Positions 1 to 6,831 of a DNA stretch of 15,040 nucleotides are shown piece after piece. Below the pieces are notes generated by a model that made no database searches, was not told the origin of the DNA, and was given only the letters and a program-made list of their open reading frames with translations. Each line of letters begins with the position of its first letter. The stretch's first letter is position 1. The DNA comes from Prevotellamassilia sp. (GTDB lineage: Bacteria > Bacteroidota > Bacteroidia > Bacteroidales > Bacteroidaceae): the NCBI GenBank assembly GCA_018383375.1, contig JAHAWW010000039.1, positions 1 to 15,040 on the forward strand. The letters run 5' to 3'. A program made the position numbers and the translations under genes.

Positions 1-57
1 ACACGGCGGCATTTCATCTTTCGCCGCACATCCACTAAACAACTATACACCTATCGC

Positions 58-85
58 GACTTTCCGGGTTATGCATCGGAAAGTC
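58..85 (+). promoter_or_regulatory. Leader hairpin upstream of rho
   Basis: A perfect 9-bp inverted repeat is visible: GACTTTCCG at 58-66 and CGGAAAGTC at 77-85, with a 10-nt loop. No T-run follows, so it is not a standard intrinsic terminator. It lies just before the preferred rho start at 107. The alternative ATG at 71 sits in the loop, which argues against using that start. In E. coli, rho controls its own synthesis through termination in its leader; a similar role here is only inference. Confidence 0.4.
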
Positions 86-106
86 TTACTCCCTAACATC
101 ATTTTT

Positions 107-2029
107 ATGCCATTGTTTACAAAAGACCAGCTGCTTGCCAAGGACATTGAAGATTTGCGTGCCGTGGCCCAAGCGCTTGGTTCGCCCCACAAAGACAGCA
201 ACATCAAGGAAGAATTGGTTTATGATATCCTTGATGCTCAGGCTGAAATTAAAAGCGTAGAGGCGCAAAAACAACAGAACAGCGGACGACGCGCACGCAT
301 TGTCAAAAAAGACGCGGCACCAGTTTTTCATATGGATGCTAACCATAACGACAAGCCTGCCGAGCCGGTGGCGGCCGCCGAAACACCTGCCGAAACCACC
401 GAAGACGCTCCCGAACAACCCGTCAAGCGTAAACGCGGCAGACCCTCGAAGGCCGAAATCGCCGCACGCGAGGCTGCCGCACAACAAGCCGCTCAAGCCG
501 AAGAGATGAAAAAACAAGATGAAGCCGAAACGGCAACTGTGAACGACGAGGAGCAAGATTTGCCCGACTTTGTGGCCGAACAAATCAGCCAACAGCAAAA
601 CGCAGACAACGAACCGCTGCAGGTGGCCTATGCCAAACCGCTTTTTGAAAACGACAATACGGACGATGCCAACCAGCCCGCAGGCGATTTTATTATATTA
701 AAAGATGTGCCGGCCATCGAAGGACAAATCGTGGCGCGCACCGATGTGGCCACTATGCCGTCTGTGCCAGGCGATATGCAGAGCAGCATCAACAATTTCA
801 GGGCTGTGGTGCCAGGTTTTGCCGCTCGAAACGAGATGATTGCCGAGCAAGCGATGCAGCGCCCCACCCCACAGCCCGCACCTGTGGCACCGCAACCCAC
901 CGAACTGCTCGACGGTCGCGGCGTTTTGGAAATCGTCAACGAGGGATATGGCTTCTTGCGCTCGTCAGACTATAACTATCTCACCTCGCCCGACGACATC
1001 TACGTCACCCCGGCCCTCATCGACCAGTATGGCCTTAAAACCGGCGACGTGGTCGAGGGCAAAGTGCGCGTGCCGCGAGAGACCGACAAATTTTTTGTCT
1101 TGTCCACCGTGGAGCAAATCAACGGACACAATCCCATTGAGGTGCGCGACCGTGTGGCTTTTGAACACCTCACGCCGCTCTTCCCCAACGAAAAATTCAA
1201 TCTCAGTACGGGTCTGAAAACAGACAGCCTCTCTTGCCGCGTGGTCGACCTCTTCTCGCCCATTGGCAAGGGACAGCGTGCACTCATTGTGGCTCAGCCC
1301 AAAACGGGTAAGACCATGCTGATGAAAGACATAGCCAATGCCATAGCCCGCAACCACCCCGACACCTACCTCATGATGTTGCTCATCGACGAGCGCCCCG
1401 AGGAAGTGACCGACATGGCACGCACGGTGCACGCCGAAGTGATTGCGTCGACCTTCGACGAACCGGCTGCCCGCCACGTCAAGATTGCCAACATCGTGCT
1501 CGAAAAAGCCAAACGTATGGTGGAATGTGGTCACGACGTGGTGATTTTCCTCGACAGCATCACCCGTCTGGCTCGCGCCTACAACACCGTGTCGCCGGCT
1601 TCGGGCAAAATCCTCACCGGTGGTGTCGACGCCAACGCCCTGCAGAAACCTAAACGCTTCTTTGGTGCCGCCCGCAACATCGAAGGCGGAGGTTCGCTCA
1701 CCATCATTGCCACGGCCCTCATCGACACGGGTTCGAAGATGGACGAAGTGATTTTTGAAGAGTTCAAGGGAACCGGCAACATGGAGCTCCAGCTCGACCG
1801 CGCATTGGCTAACAAGCGCATCTTCCCGGCCGTCAACCTCGTCATGTCGAGCACACGTCGCGACGACCTCTTGCAAGACGACACCACACTGCGTCGCATG
1901 TGGGTGTTGCGCAAGATACTCTCCGACATGAATCCGCTTGAGGCCATGACCGACGTGAAGAGCCAACTCGAAGAAACTAAGAGCAACGAAGAGTTTGTCC
2001 AAATGATGAACCAGTCTATCGGACGTTGA
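107..2029 (+). CDS. rho: Transcription termination factor Rho, with long disordered insert
   Basis: Rho is a hexameric RNA-dependent ATPase/helicase that ends transcription in the cytoplasm. The chosen ATG at 107 gives 640 residues; an in-frame ATG at 71 would add 12 residues unlike the family. In order there are: a Rho N-terminal helical domain (about residues 5-45, with DIEDLRAVAQALG); a long low-complexity stretch rich in A, E, P, Q and N (about 60-270) holding a basic KRKRGRPSK patch at 107-115; the RNA-binding cold-shock-like domain (about 272-345, GVLEIVNEGYGFLR); and the RecA-like ATPase. The ATPase has Walker A AQPKTGKT (396-403), Walker B VIFLDS (479-484), and the intact FKGTGNMELQLDR segment. 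E. coli Rho is about 420 residues, so the excess is the insert, a known feature of Bacteroidota Rho. valS follows 44 bp downstream on the same strand, possibly on the same transcript. Identity is certain; the exact start is less so. Confidence 0.96.
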   Translation: MPLFTKDQLLAKDIEDLRAVAQALGSPHKDSNIKEELVYDILDAQAEIKSVEAQKQQNSGRRARIVKKDAAPVFHMDANHNDKPAEPVAAAETPAETTEDAPEQPVKRKRGRPSKAEIAAREAAAQQAAQAEEMKKQDEAETATVNDEEQDLPDFVAEQISQQQNADNEPLQVAYAKPLFENDNTDDANQPAGDFIILKDVPAIEGQIVARTDVATMPSVPGDMQSSINNFRAVVPGFAARNEMIAEQAMQRPTPQPAPVAPQPTELLDGRGVLEIVNEGYGFLRSSDYNYLTSPDDIYVTPALIDQYGLKTGDVVEGKVRVPRETDKFFVLSTVEQINGHNPIEVRDRVAFEHLTPLFPNEKFNLSTGLKTDSLSCRVVDLFSPIGKGQRALIVAQPKTGKTMLMKDIANAIARNHPDTYLMMLLIDERPEEVTDMARTVHAEVIASTFDEPAARHVKIANIVLEKAKRMVECGHDVVIFLDSITRLARAYNTVSPASGKILTGGVDANALQKPKRFFGAARNIEGGGSLTIIATALIDTGSKMDEVIFEEFKGTGNMELQLDRALANKRIFPAVNLVMSSTRRDDLLQDDTTLRRMWVLRKILSDMNPLEAMTDVKSQLEETKSNEEFVQMMNQSIGR

Positions 2030-2073
2030 CACACAAAACTCCCCCACCCTCACACATATATAATTATAAGACC

Positions 2074-4758
2074 ATGGAATTAGCAGCAAAATACAACCCA
2101 CAAGAGGTTGAAAACAAATGGTATGAATATTGGAACAATCACCGCCTCTTTGCCTCAAAGCCCGACGGCCGCGAACCCTACACGGTGGTGATACCGCCAC
2201 CCAATGTGACCGGCGTGTTGCACATGGGCCACATGCTCAACGAAACCATTCAAGACATCCTCGTGCGTCGCGCCCGTATGGAAGGCAAAAATGCCTGCTG
2301 GGTGCCGGGCACAGACCACGCCTCGATTGCCACAGAGGTGAAGGTGCTCAACCGTCTGGCCGAGCGCGGCATACACAAGTCAGACCTCACACGTGACGAG
2401 TTTCTCAAACACGCCTGGGACTGGACCGACGAGCACGGCGGCATTATCCTCAAACAGTTGCGCAAGGTTGGCGCCTCGTGCGACTGGGACCGCACGGCCT
2501 TCACCATGGACGAAGAGCGCTCCAAGAGTGTCATCCACGTGTTTGTGGACCTGTACAGGAAAGGTTTGATTTATCGCGGCGTGCGCATGGTCAACTGGGA
2601 CCCCAAACTGCAAACGGCCCTCTCTGACGAAGAGGTGGTTTACAAAGAAGAGCACACTAAACTTTATTACATGAAGTATTATGTGTGTGAAGACGCTGCT
2701 GCCGCCGAACCCGTGGCTGAAGGCAATGTGGTGCACCAAGACGAGCGTGGCCGCTACGCCGTCGTGGCCACAACGCGTCCTGAGACCATCATGGGCGACG
2801 TGGCGATGTGTATCAACCCGGCCGACCCCAAAAACCAGTGGCTTAAGGGCAAACGTGTCATCGTGCCGCTTGTGGGGCGCGAAATCCCAGTGATTGAAGA
2901 CAGCTATGTAGACATCGAGTTTGGTACGGGATGCTTGAAAGTGACCCCGGCACACGACGTCAACGACTATATGCTCGGCGAGAAATATGGTCTTGAGGCC
3001 ATCAACATCTTCAACGATGACGCCACCCTCTCAGAGGCCGCCGGACTCTATGTCGGCATGGACCGTTTCGACGTGCGCCGTCAGATTGCGATTGACCTGA
3101 CCGAAGGCGGACTCATGGAGCGCATCGAAGACTACGACAATAGCATAGGTTGCTCTGAGCGTACGGGTGTGCCCATCGAGCCCAAGCTCTCGATGCAGTG
3201 GTTCTTGAAGATGGACCACTTCGCTAAGTTGGCTCTGCCGCCCGTGATGAACGACGAAATCCGTTTTTATCCGTCAAAATACAAAAACACCTATCGCCAC
3301 TGGTTGGAGAACATCAAAGACTGGTGTATCTCGCGCCAACTCTGGTGGGGTCATCGCATACCGGCGTGGTATCTGCCCGGTGGTGGTTTCGTGGTGGCCG
3401 AAACAGTTGAGGAGGCCGTTGAGATGGCCCGCAGCCAAAGCGGCAACGACGCCTTGACGGCTGCCGACTTGCGCCAGGAAGAAGACGCACTCGACACATG
3501 GTTCTCGTCGTGGTTGTGGCCCTTGTCGCTCTTCGACGGCGTGATGAACCCCGACAACGAAGAGTTCAAATACTACTATCCCACGGCTTGCCTCGTGACA
3601 GGTCCCGACATCATTTTCTTCTGGGTGGCTCGTATGATTATGGCCGGCTATGAATATGCCGGTAAGTTCCCCTTCCGCGACGTCTATTTTACGGGTATCG
3701 TTCGCGACAAACTCGGTCGAAAGATGTCGAAGCAACTCGGTAACTCGCCCAATCCGCTCGATCTCATTGCCAGCTATGGTGCCGATGGTGTGCGTATGGG
3801 TATGATGCTCTCGGCTCCTGCCGGCAACGACATTCTCTTTGACGAGTCGCTCTGTGAGCAGGGACGCAACTTCTGCAACAAAATCTGGAATGCCTTCCGT
3901 TTGGTCAAAGGCTGGCAAGTGGACGACAAGGCCGAGACCCCGGCTGTGGCCGCTGCCGCAGTGGAATGGTTTGGCGCCCAGTTGCGTGAGAGCGCAGCAC
4001 GCATTGCCGACCTCTATTCTAAATACCGCATCTCGGAAGCTTTGATGGAGGTGTACCGCCTTTTCTGGGACGAGTTCTCGGCTTGGTATCTCGAACTGGT
4101 CAAGCCGGCTTATGGTGCGGCCATAGACGGTGCCACACTGCGAGCCACACTCGACTTCTTCGACGACCTGCTCCACCTGCTCCATCCCTTTATGCCTTTC
4201 ATCACCGAAGAAATTTGGCAAAACCTCGCTCCGCGCCAAGACGGCGAAAGCCTCATGGTGTCGCCGCGCACTGTGGCTGCACCGTTCGACACCGACCCTG
4301 CCCTGCTCGCCGATTTTGCTCAGGTGAAACAACTCATCACAGCCATTCGTGGTGTGCGTGCCTCTAAAGGGTTGCCTCAGCGCGAACCGCTCCACGTCAC
4401 CGTGACCGGCGCCAACCCTATTGCCGCTTACGACGAACTCGTGGCAAAAATGGCTATGGTGGCCGAGATCAAGGTTGTGGCCGAAGCCGGCAAAGACGCC
4501 GCCACTTTTATGGTAGGCACCACCGAATATGCCGTATGCCTTGAAGGCCTTGTCGACAAGGACGCCGAGATTGCCAAGGCTCAAGCCGAACTCAAACATC
4601 TCGAGGGCTTCCTCGCCGGCGTGGAGAAAAAACTCAGCAACGAGCGCTTCGTGGCCAATGCCCCCGAGGCCGTCGTGGCTATGGAACGCAAGAAAAAGCA
4701 AGACGCTGAAACCAAAATCGCCGTATTGCGCAAGACTCTTCAAAACCTCGGTGCATAA
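2074..4758 (+). CDS. valS: Valine--tRNA ligase (ValRS)
   Basis: This is a class Ia aminoacyl-tRNA synthetase that charges tRNA-Val with valine and edits mischarged threonine. From the ATG at 2074 it has 894 residues, normal for bacteria. The HIGH signature appears as HMGH at 50-53 after PPPNVTGVL, and the KMSKS loop as KMSKQ at 550-553. The CP1 editing domain carries the TTRPET peptide at 233-238. The WCISRQLWWGHRIPAWY block begins near 417. A helical anticodon-binding domain follows, and the C-terminus (about 827-890) is a charged coiled coil, the tRNA-binding arm typical of ValRS. The open frame extends upstream to a TTG at 2026 that overlaps the rho stop, but those 16 residues do not fit the family, and MELAAKYNPQEVE is the expected beginning. 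A strong terminator lies 28 bp after the stop. Confidence 0.97.
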   Translation: MELAAKYNPQEVENKWYEYWNNHRLFASKPDGREPYTVVIPPPNVTGVLHMGHMLNETIQDILVRRARMEGKNACWVPGTDHASIATEVKVLNRLAERGIHKSDLTRDEFLKHAWDWTDEHGGIILKQLRKVGASCDWDRTAFTMDEERSKSVIHVFVDLYRKGLIYRGVRMVNWDPKLQTALSDEEVVYKEEHTKLYYMKYYVCEDAAAAEPVAEGNVVHQDERGRYAVVATTRPETIMGDVAMCINPADPKNQWLKGKRVIVPLVGREIPVIEDSYVDIEFGTGCLKVTPAHDVNDYMLGEKYGLEAINIFNDDATLSEAAGLYVGMDRFDVRRQIAIDLTEGGLMERIEDYDNSIGCSERTGVPIEPKLSMQWFLKMDHFAKLALPPVMNDEIRFYPSKYKNTYRHWLENIKDWCISRQLWWGHRIPAWYLPGGGFVVAETVEEAVEMARSQSGNDALTAADLRQEEDALDTWFSSWLWPLSLFDGVMNPDNEEFKYYYPTACLVTGPDIIFFWVARMIMAGYEYAGKFPFRDVYFTGIVRDKLGRKMSKQLGNSPNPLDLIASYGADGVRMGMMLSAPAGNDILFDESLCEQGRNFCNKIWNAFRLVKGWQVDDKAETPAVAAAAVEWFGAQLRESAARIADLYSKYRISEALMEVYRLFWDEFSAWYLELVKPAYGAAIDGATLRATLDFFDDLLHLLHPFMPFITEEIWQNLAPRQDGESLMVSPRTVAAPFDTDPALLADFAQVKQLITAIRGVRASKGLPQREPLHVTVTGANPIAAYDELVAKMAMVAEIKVVAEAGKDAATFMVGTTEYAVCLEGLVDKDAEIAKAQAELKHLEGFLAGVEKKLSNERFVANAPEAVVAMERKKKQDAETKIAVLRKTLQNLGA

Positions 4759-4786
4759 GTCCCTATGGTTTGATAATATCTACATT

Positions 4787-4825
4787 AAAAGGTGCAACGA
4801 TGTGTCACGTCGTTGCACCTTTTTT
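4787..4825 (+). terminator. Intrinsic terminator after valS
   Basis: A perfect 14-bp inverted repeat (AAAAGGTGCAACGA at 4787-4800, its complement at 4810-4823) can extend inward to about 17 bp with one G-T pair and a 3-nt loop. It is followed by a run of six T (4820-4825). It ends the rho-valS unit. On the minus strand the stem ends in only four T, but it could also stop transcripts from the convergent aldo/keto reductase gene, for which I see no better terminator in 4826-4956. Confidence 0.9.
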
Positions 4826-4956
4826 GGTTACGCGCCCGTTGTTGTTGATATTGGAGCGGCCAAGCAGGCCTTATGTCGTCGCGCAAAAAAACCCCAAATT
4901 CAATCTCAAAATAGACGCCCCGACTCGTAATATCGCTTGCCTGGTTGACCTTTTTG

Positions 4957-5925
4957 TTATTTCTCAATATGTCGGAGCACACCCAAATTATTGGCCAGTT
5001 GCTCCACACTGCTGGCCCCAACGAGCACAGAGGTGACAGAGCGGTGTTGCAAAATCCAAAGCAGTGAGGCCTCGGCCAAAGTGAGCCCCTGGGTTTTAGC
5101 TTCTTCATTCCACACGTTGAGCTGGTTGAGCAATTCGGGCGTCAGCATTTCTGGTTTGAGAAAACGGCCTTGTGTCATGCGACTGTTTGCGGGTATGCCG
5201 TGCAGATAGCGGTCGGTAAGCAAACCTTGAGCCAGAGGCGAGAACGAGATGAAGCCGATGCCGCGCTCTTGACAAAAATCATTGATGCCCTCAATGACGG
5301 GAGCTTGATCGAGCCGATTGAGTCGACCTTGATAAATGAGCAGTGGGGTGTCGTGACGGGCCAAATAGTCGACGGCAAAACGCGTGGCCTCAAGCGGCCA
5401 ACGGGAGATACCGAGATAGAGCGCCTTGCCTGCACGCACGATGTCGACCATCGCTTGAAGGGTCTCTTCGAGCGGTGTGGCTGGGTCGTAACGGTGGCTA
5501 TAGAAAAGGTCGACATAGTCTAACCGCATACGCCGAAGGCTCTGGTCGAGACTGGCCATCAGCGATTTGCGCGAACCCCAGTTGCCGTAAGGCCCCGCCC
5601 ACATCTCATAGCCGGCCTTGGTGCTGATGAAAAGTTCGTCGCGGTAGGTCTTAAAATCGTCGTTCATCAGGCGGCCTAATGTCTCTTCGGCACTGCCCGG
5701 TGGTGGGCCGTAGTTGTTGGCGAGGTCGAAATGCGTGATGCCGTGGTCGAAAGCATAGCGGGCAATCCGGCGCTGAAGGGCAAAGTCGCCTTCAGCACCA
5801 AAATTGTGCCAGAAACCCAGACTCACTTTGGGCAACATCACGCCGCTACGACCGCAGCGGGCATAGACCATGCCGTTGGTGTAGCGTGTGGAGTCGGCTG
5901 TGAAGATAGGAGTTGATGTGGACAT
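4957..5925 (-). CDS. yghZ: Aldo/keto reductase, YghZ (L-glyceraldehyde 3-phosphate reductase) family
   Basis: This is a cytoplasmic NADPH-dependent aldo/keto reductase of 322 residues with a TIM-barrel fold. Long blocks match the E. coli YghZ type from memory: ITHFDLANNYGPPPGSAEE, STKAGYEMWAGPYG, and FYSHR. The catalytic tetrad is complete: D67, Y72, K103 and H144. The C-terminal nucleotide-binding block is present (SVLVGASSVEQLANN, about 299-313). E. coli YghZ reduces L-glyceraldehyde 3-phosphate and has been linked to methylglyoxal detoxification; the true substrate here is unknown. E. coli YghZ is about 346 residues; this protein stops at LRHIEK, so roughly 25 C-terminal residues are missing, and no frame downstream restores them. 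The usual HQPSYN-like loop after the barrel strand reads YQGRLNRLD, a visible divergence. The gene stands alone, convergent with valS, with a repeat-filled leader upstream. Confidence 0.9.
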   Translation of the reverse strand: MSTSTPIFTADSTRYTNGMVYARCGRSGVMLPKVSLGFWHNFGAEGDFALQRRIARYAFDHGITHFDLANNYGPPPGSAEETLGRLMNDDFKTYRDELFISTKAGYEMWAGPYGNWGSRKSLMASLDQSLRRMRLDYVDLFYSHRYDPATPLEETLQAMVDIVRAGKALYLGISRWPLEATRFAVDYLARHDTPLLIYQGRLNRLDQAPVIEGINDFCQERGIGFISFSPLAQGLLTDRYLHGIPANSRMTQGRFLKPEMLTPELLNQLNVWNEEAKTQGLTLAEASLLWILQHRSVTSVLVGASSVEQLANNLGVLRHIEK

Positions 5926-5940
5926 TTCTCAAAAAATAAG

Positions 5941-6051
5941 GTGATTGAGACGTGACGGATGTGATTGAAACGTGACGGATGTGACTGAATCATTCAATCA
6001 CAGCAATTGCCGGAATATCAATGACTTATGAGGCCTGTGATTGTGTGATTG
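5941..6051. repeat. Cluster of TGTGATTG octamers with a 20-bp tandem repeat
   Basis: A 20-bp unit occurs twice in tandem (5941-5960 and 5961-5980) with one mismatch, then a partial third copy begins at 5981. Within and beyond it the octamer TGTGATTG or a close form recurs: 5941-5947 (seven bases), 5960-5967, 5980-5987 (one change), an inverted copy at 5995-6002, and two perfect back-to-back copies at 6036-6043 and 6044-6051. All lie upstream of the aldo/keto reductase start at 5925, in its probable leader or promoter region. TGTGA resembles a CRP/FNR half-site, but no regulator is shown. Confidence 0.75.
5980..6043 (-). promoter_or_regulatory. Alternative hairpins in the leader of the aldo/keto reductase gene
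   Basis: Read on the minus strand, CAATCACAG (6043-6035) can pair with CTGTGATTG (6003-5995), a perfect 9-bp stem with a 31-nt loop. The second arm can instead pair with the next segment downstream (TGTGATTGAAT at 6002-5992 with ATTCAGTCACA at 5990-5980), about 11 bp with one G-U pair around a tight loop. The two stems share an arm and exclude each other, as in attenuators or leader switches. No T-run terminator follows, so the mechanism is open and the pairings may only reflect the repeats. Confidence 0.3.
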
Positions 6052-6070
6052 GGAAAAAGGTAACAATTAG

Positions 6071-6182
6071 CGTATAAGTGAGCGCAGAATTATGCCGAAC
6101 GTCTCAGATAATCTCGAAGAAATTATCGTATAAGTGAGCGCAGAATTATGCCGAACGCCTCAGATAATTTCAACGAAATTTT
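6071..6182. repeat. Two tandem 56-bp repeat units
   Basis: Unit 1 spans 6071-6126 and unit 2 spans 6127-6182. The first 31 bases are identical and there are five mismatches overall. Each begins CGTATAAGTGAGCGCAGAAT. There are no spacers, so this is not a CRISPR array. The period is not a multiple of three and no gene covers it. It lies between the stop of the BatD-like gene (6215) and the octamer cluster. It resembles a dispersed intergenic repeat; a genome-wide search would decide this. The rest of 5926-6214 shows no gene. Confidence 0.85.
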
Positions 6183-6214
6183 TGGGGAAGAGAATAGAGC
6201 ATTTAGCGGTCTGA

Positions 6215-6784
6215 TTAAATAATGTGTGACGACCCAGAACTGCGGTCTTCCATCATTTCACGCGTTGAGCGTCGCGGTTTTTCCACTACCGGCAATTTGA
6301 GCGAAGGTGTCTTAATCTTCTCAATCTGCTCAATGACCCCACCGCCGCCAAAGAAATCTTCCAACAAACTGCCCGACGATTGACGGAAAGAGACTATGGC
6401 CTCATAGGTGAGTTCAGGCATCATCACGTCGGCATTGCCCGTTGGTACCACCGAATATGACGCTACCACCAAGCGGTAGTATATCTTGCCGTCTTCGCGC
6501 ACACGATTTTGGCTGAGCCGGCCACCGGTGGGTAAGTGTCGGAATTTGGCGTTTTTCACCTTTTTCAATTTGGCGTCTTGGGCGATGCCGGAGAATGGGG
6601 CAGTTGAATAGAGCACGTATGACACCACCAAACTGTCGCCGCGGTAAATTTGCTCTGCCCTCGCCTCAATGCGGCCGAAGGTTTCGACCTTTTGTTTCGG
6701 TTTGTCGGCCAGCGCGCTCAGACTGGTGAGCAACAGTATGGCAATACAACCTAACCTGTGGCGAAATATTGCTGATAAAGACAT
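6215..6784 (-). CDS. Short secreted BatD-like protein
   Basis: This is a protein of 189 residues from the ATG at 6784. A basic start (RHR at 8-10), a hydrophobic core and SALA before D27 form a signal peptide with probable cleavage after A26, so it should be periplasmic. There is no lipobox cysteine. The mature part resembles one beta-sandwich domain of the BatD (oxygen tolerance) family: VETFGRIEARAEQIYRGDSLVVSYVLY, a middle block with RVREDGKIYYRLVVASYSVVP, and a glycine-rich EDFFGGGG segment. Full BatD proteins are far longer, with several domains and a membrane segment; this one has neither. It lies 47 bp after nadE on the same strand and is likely co-transcribed. An upstream TTG frame overlapping the nadE stop adds 17 residues that spoil the signal peptide and was not used. 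The family assignment comes from remembered patterns and is moderate. Confidence 0.65.
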   Translation of the reverse strand: MSLSAIFRHRLGCIAILLLTSLSALADKPKQKVETFGRIEARAEQIYRGDSLVVSYVLYSTAPFSGIAQDAKLKKVKNAKFRHLPTGGRLSQNRVREDGKIYYRLVVASYSVVPTGNADVMMPELTYEAIVSFRQSSGSLLEDFFGGGGVIEQIEKIKTPSLKLPVVEKPRRSTREMMEDRSSGSSHII

Positions 6785-6831
6785 AAGATAGTGCTGATGA
6801 TTAACAATAAAGACGATGAAATGGCTACGGC

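Noticed and set aside
71..106. ATG at 71 as the rho start, adding 12 residues
   Set aside because: The extra residues do not resemble the family, and this ATG lies in the loop of a leader hairpin. MPLFTKDQL at 107 is the natural beginning.
2026..2073. TTG start for valS overlapping the rho stop
   Set aside because: The 16 added residues (TPPPSHIYNY and so on) are translated spacer; MELAAKYNPQEVE is the normal ValRS start.
965..2200. Open frame of 411 codons opposite rho
   Set aside because: It is a shadow of rho codon use: the sequence is rich in H, V, G and R with no domain pattern, and it overlaps a certain gene fully.
3274..4743. Open frame of 489 codons opposite valS
   Set aside because: Same explanation: antisense to a certain gene, low-information composition and no recognisable motif.
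4826..4956. Possible small gene or RNA between valS and the aldo/keto reductase gene
   Set aside because: Frames here are short tails of neighbouring shadows; only weak 4-bp palindromes are seen and no RNA gene pattern.
6071..6182. CRISPR array
   Set aside because: Only two units, directly abutting with no spacers, and no cas genes.
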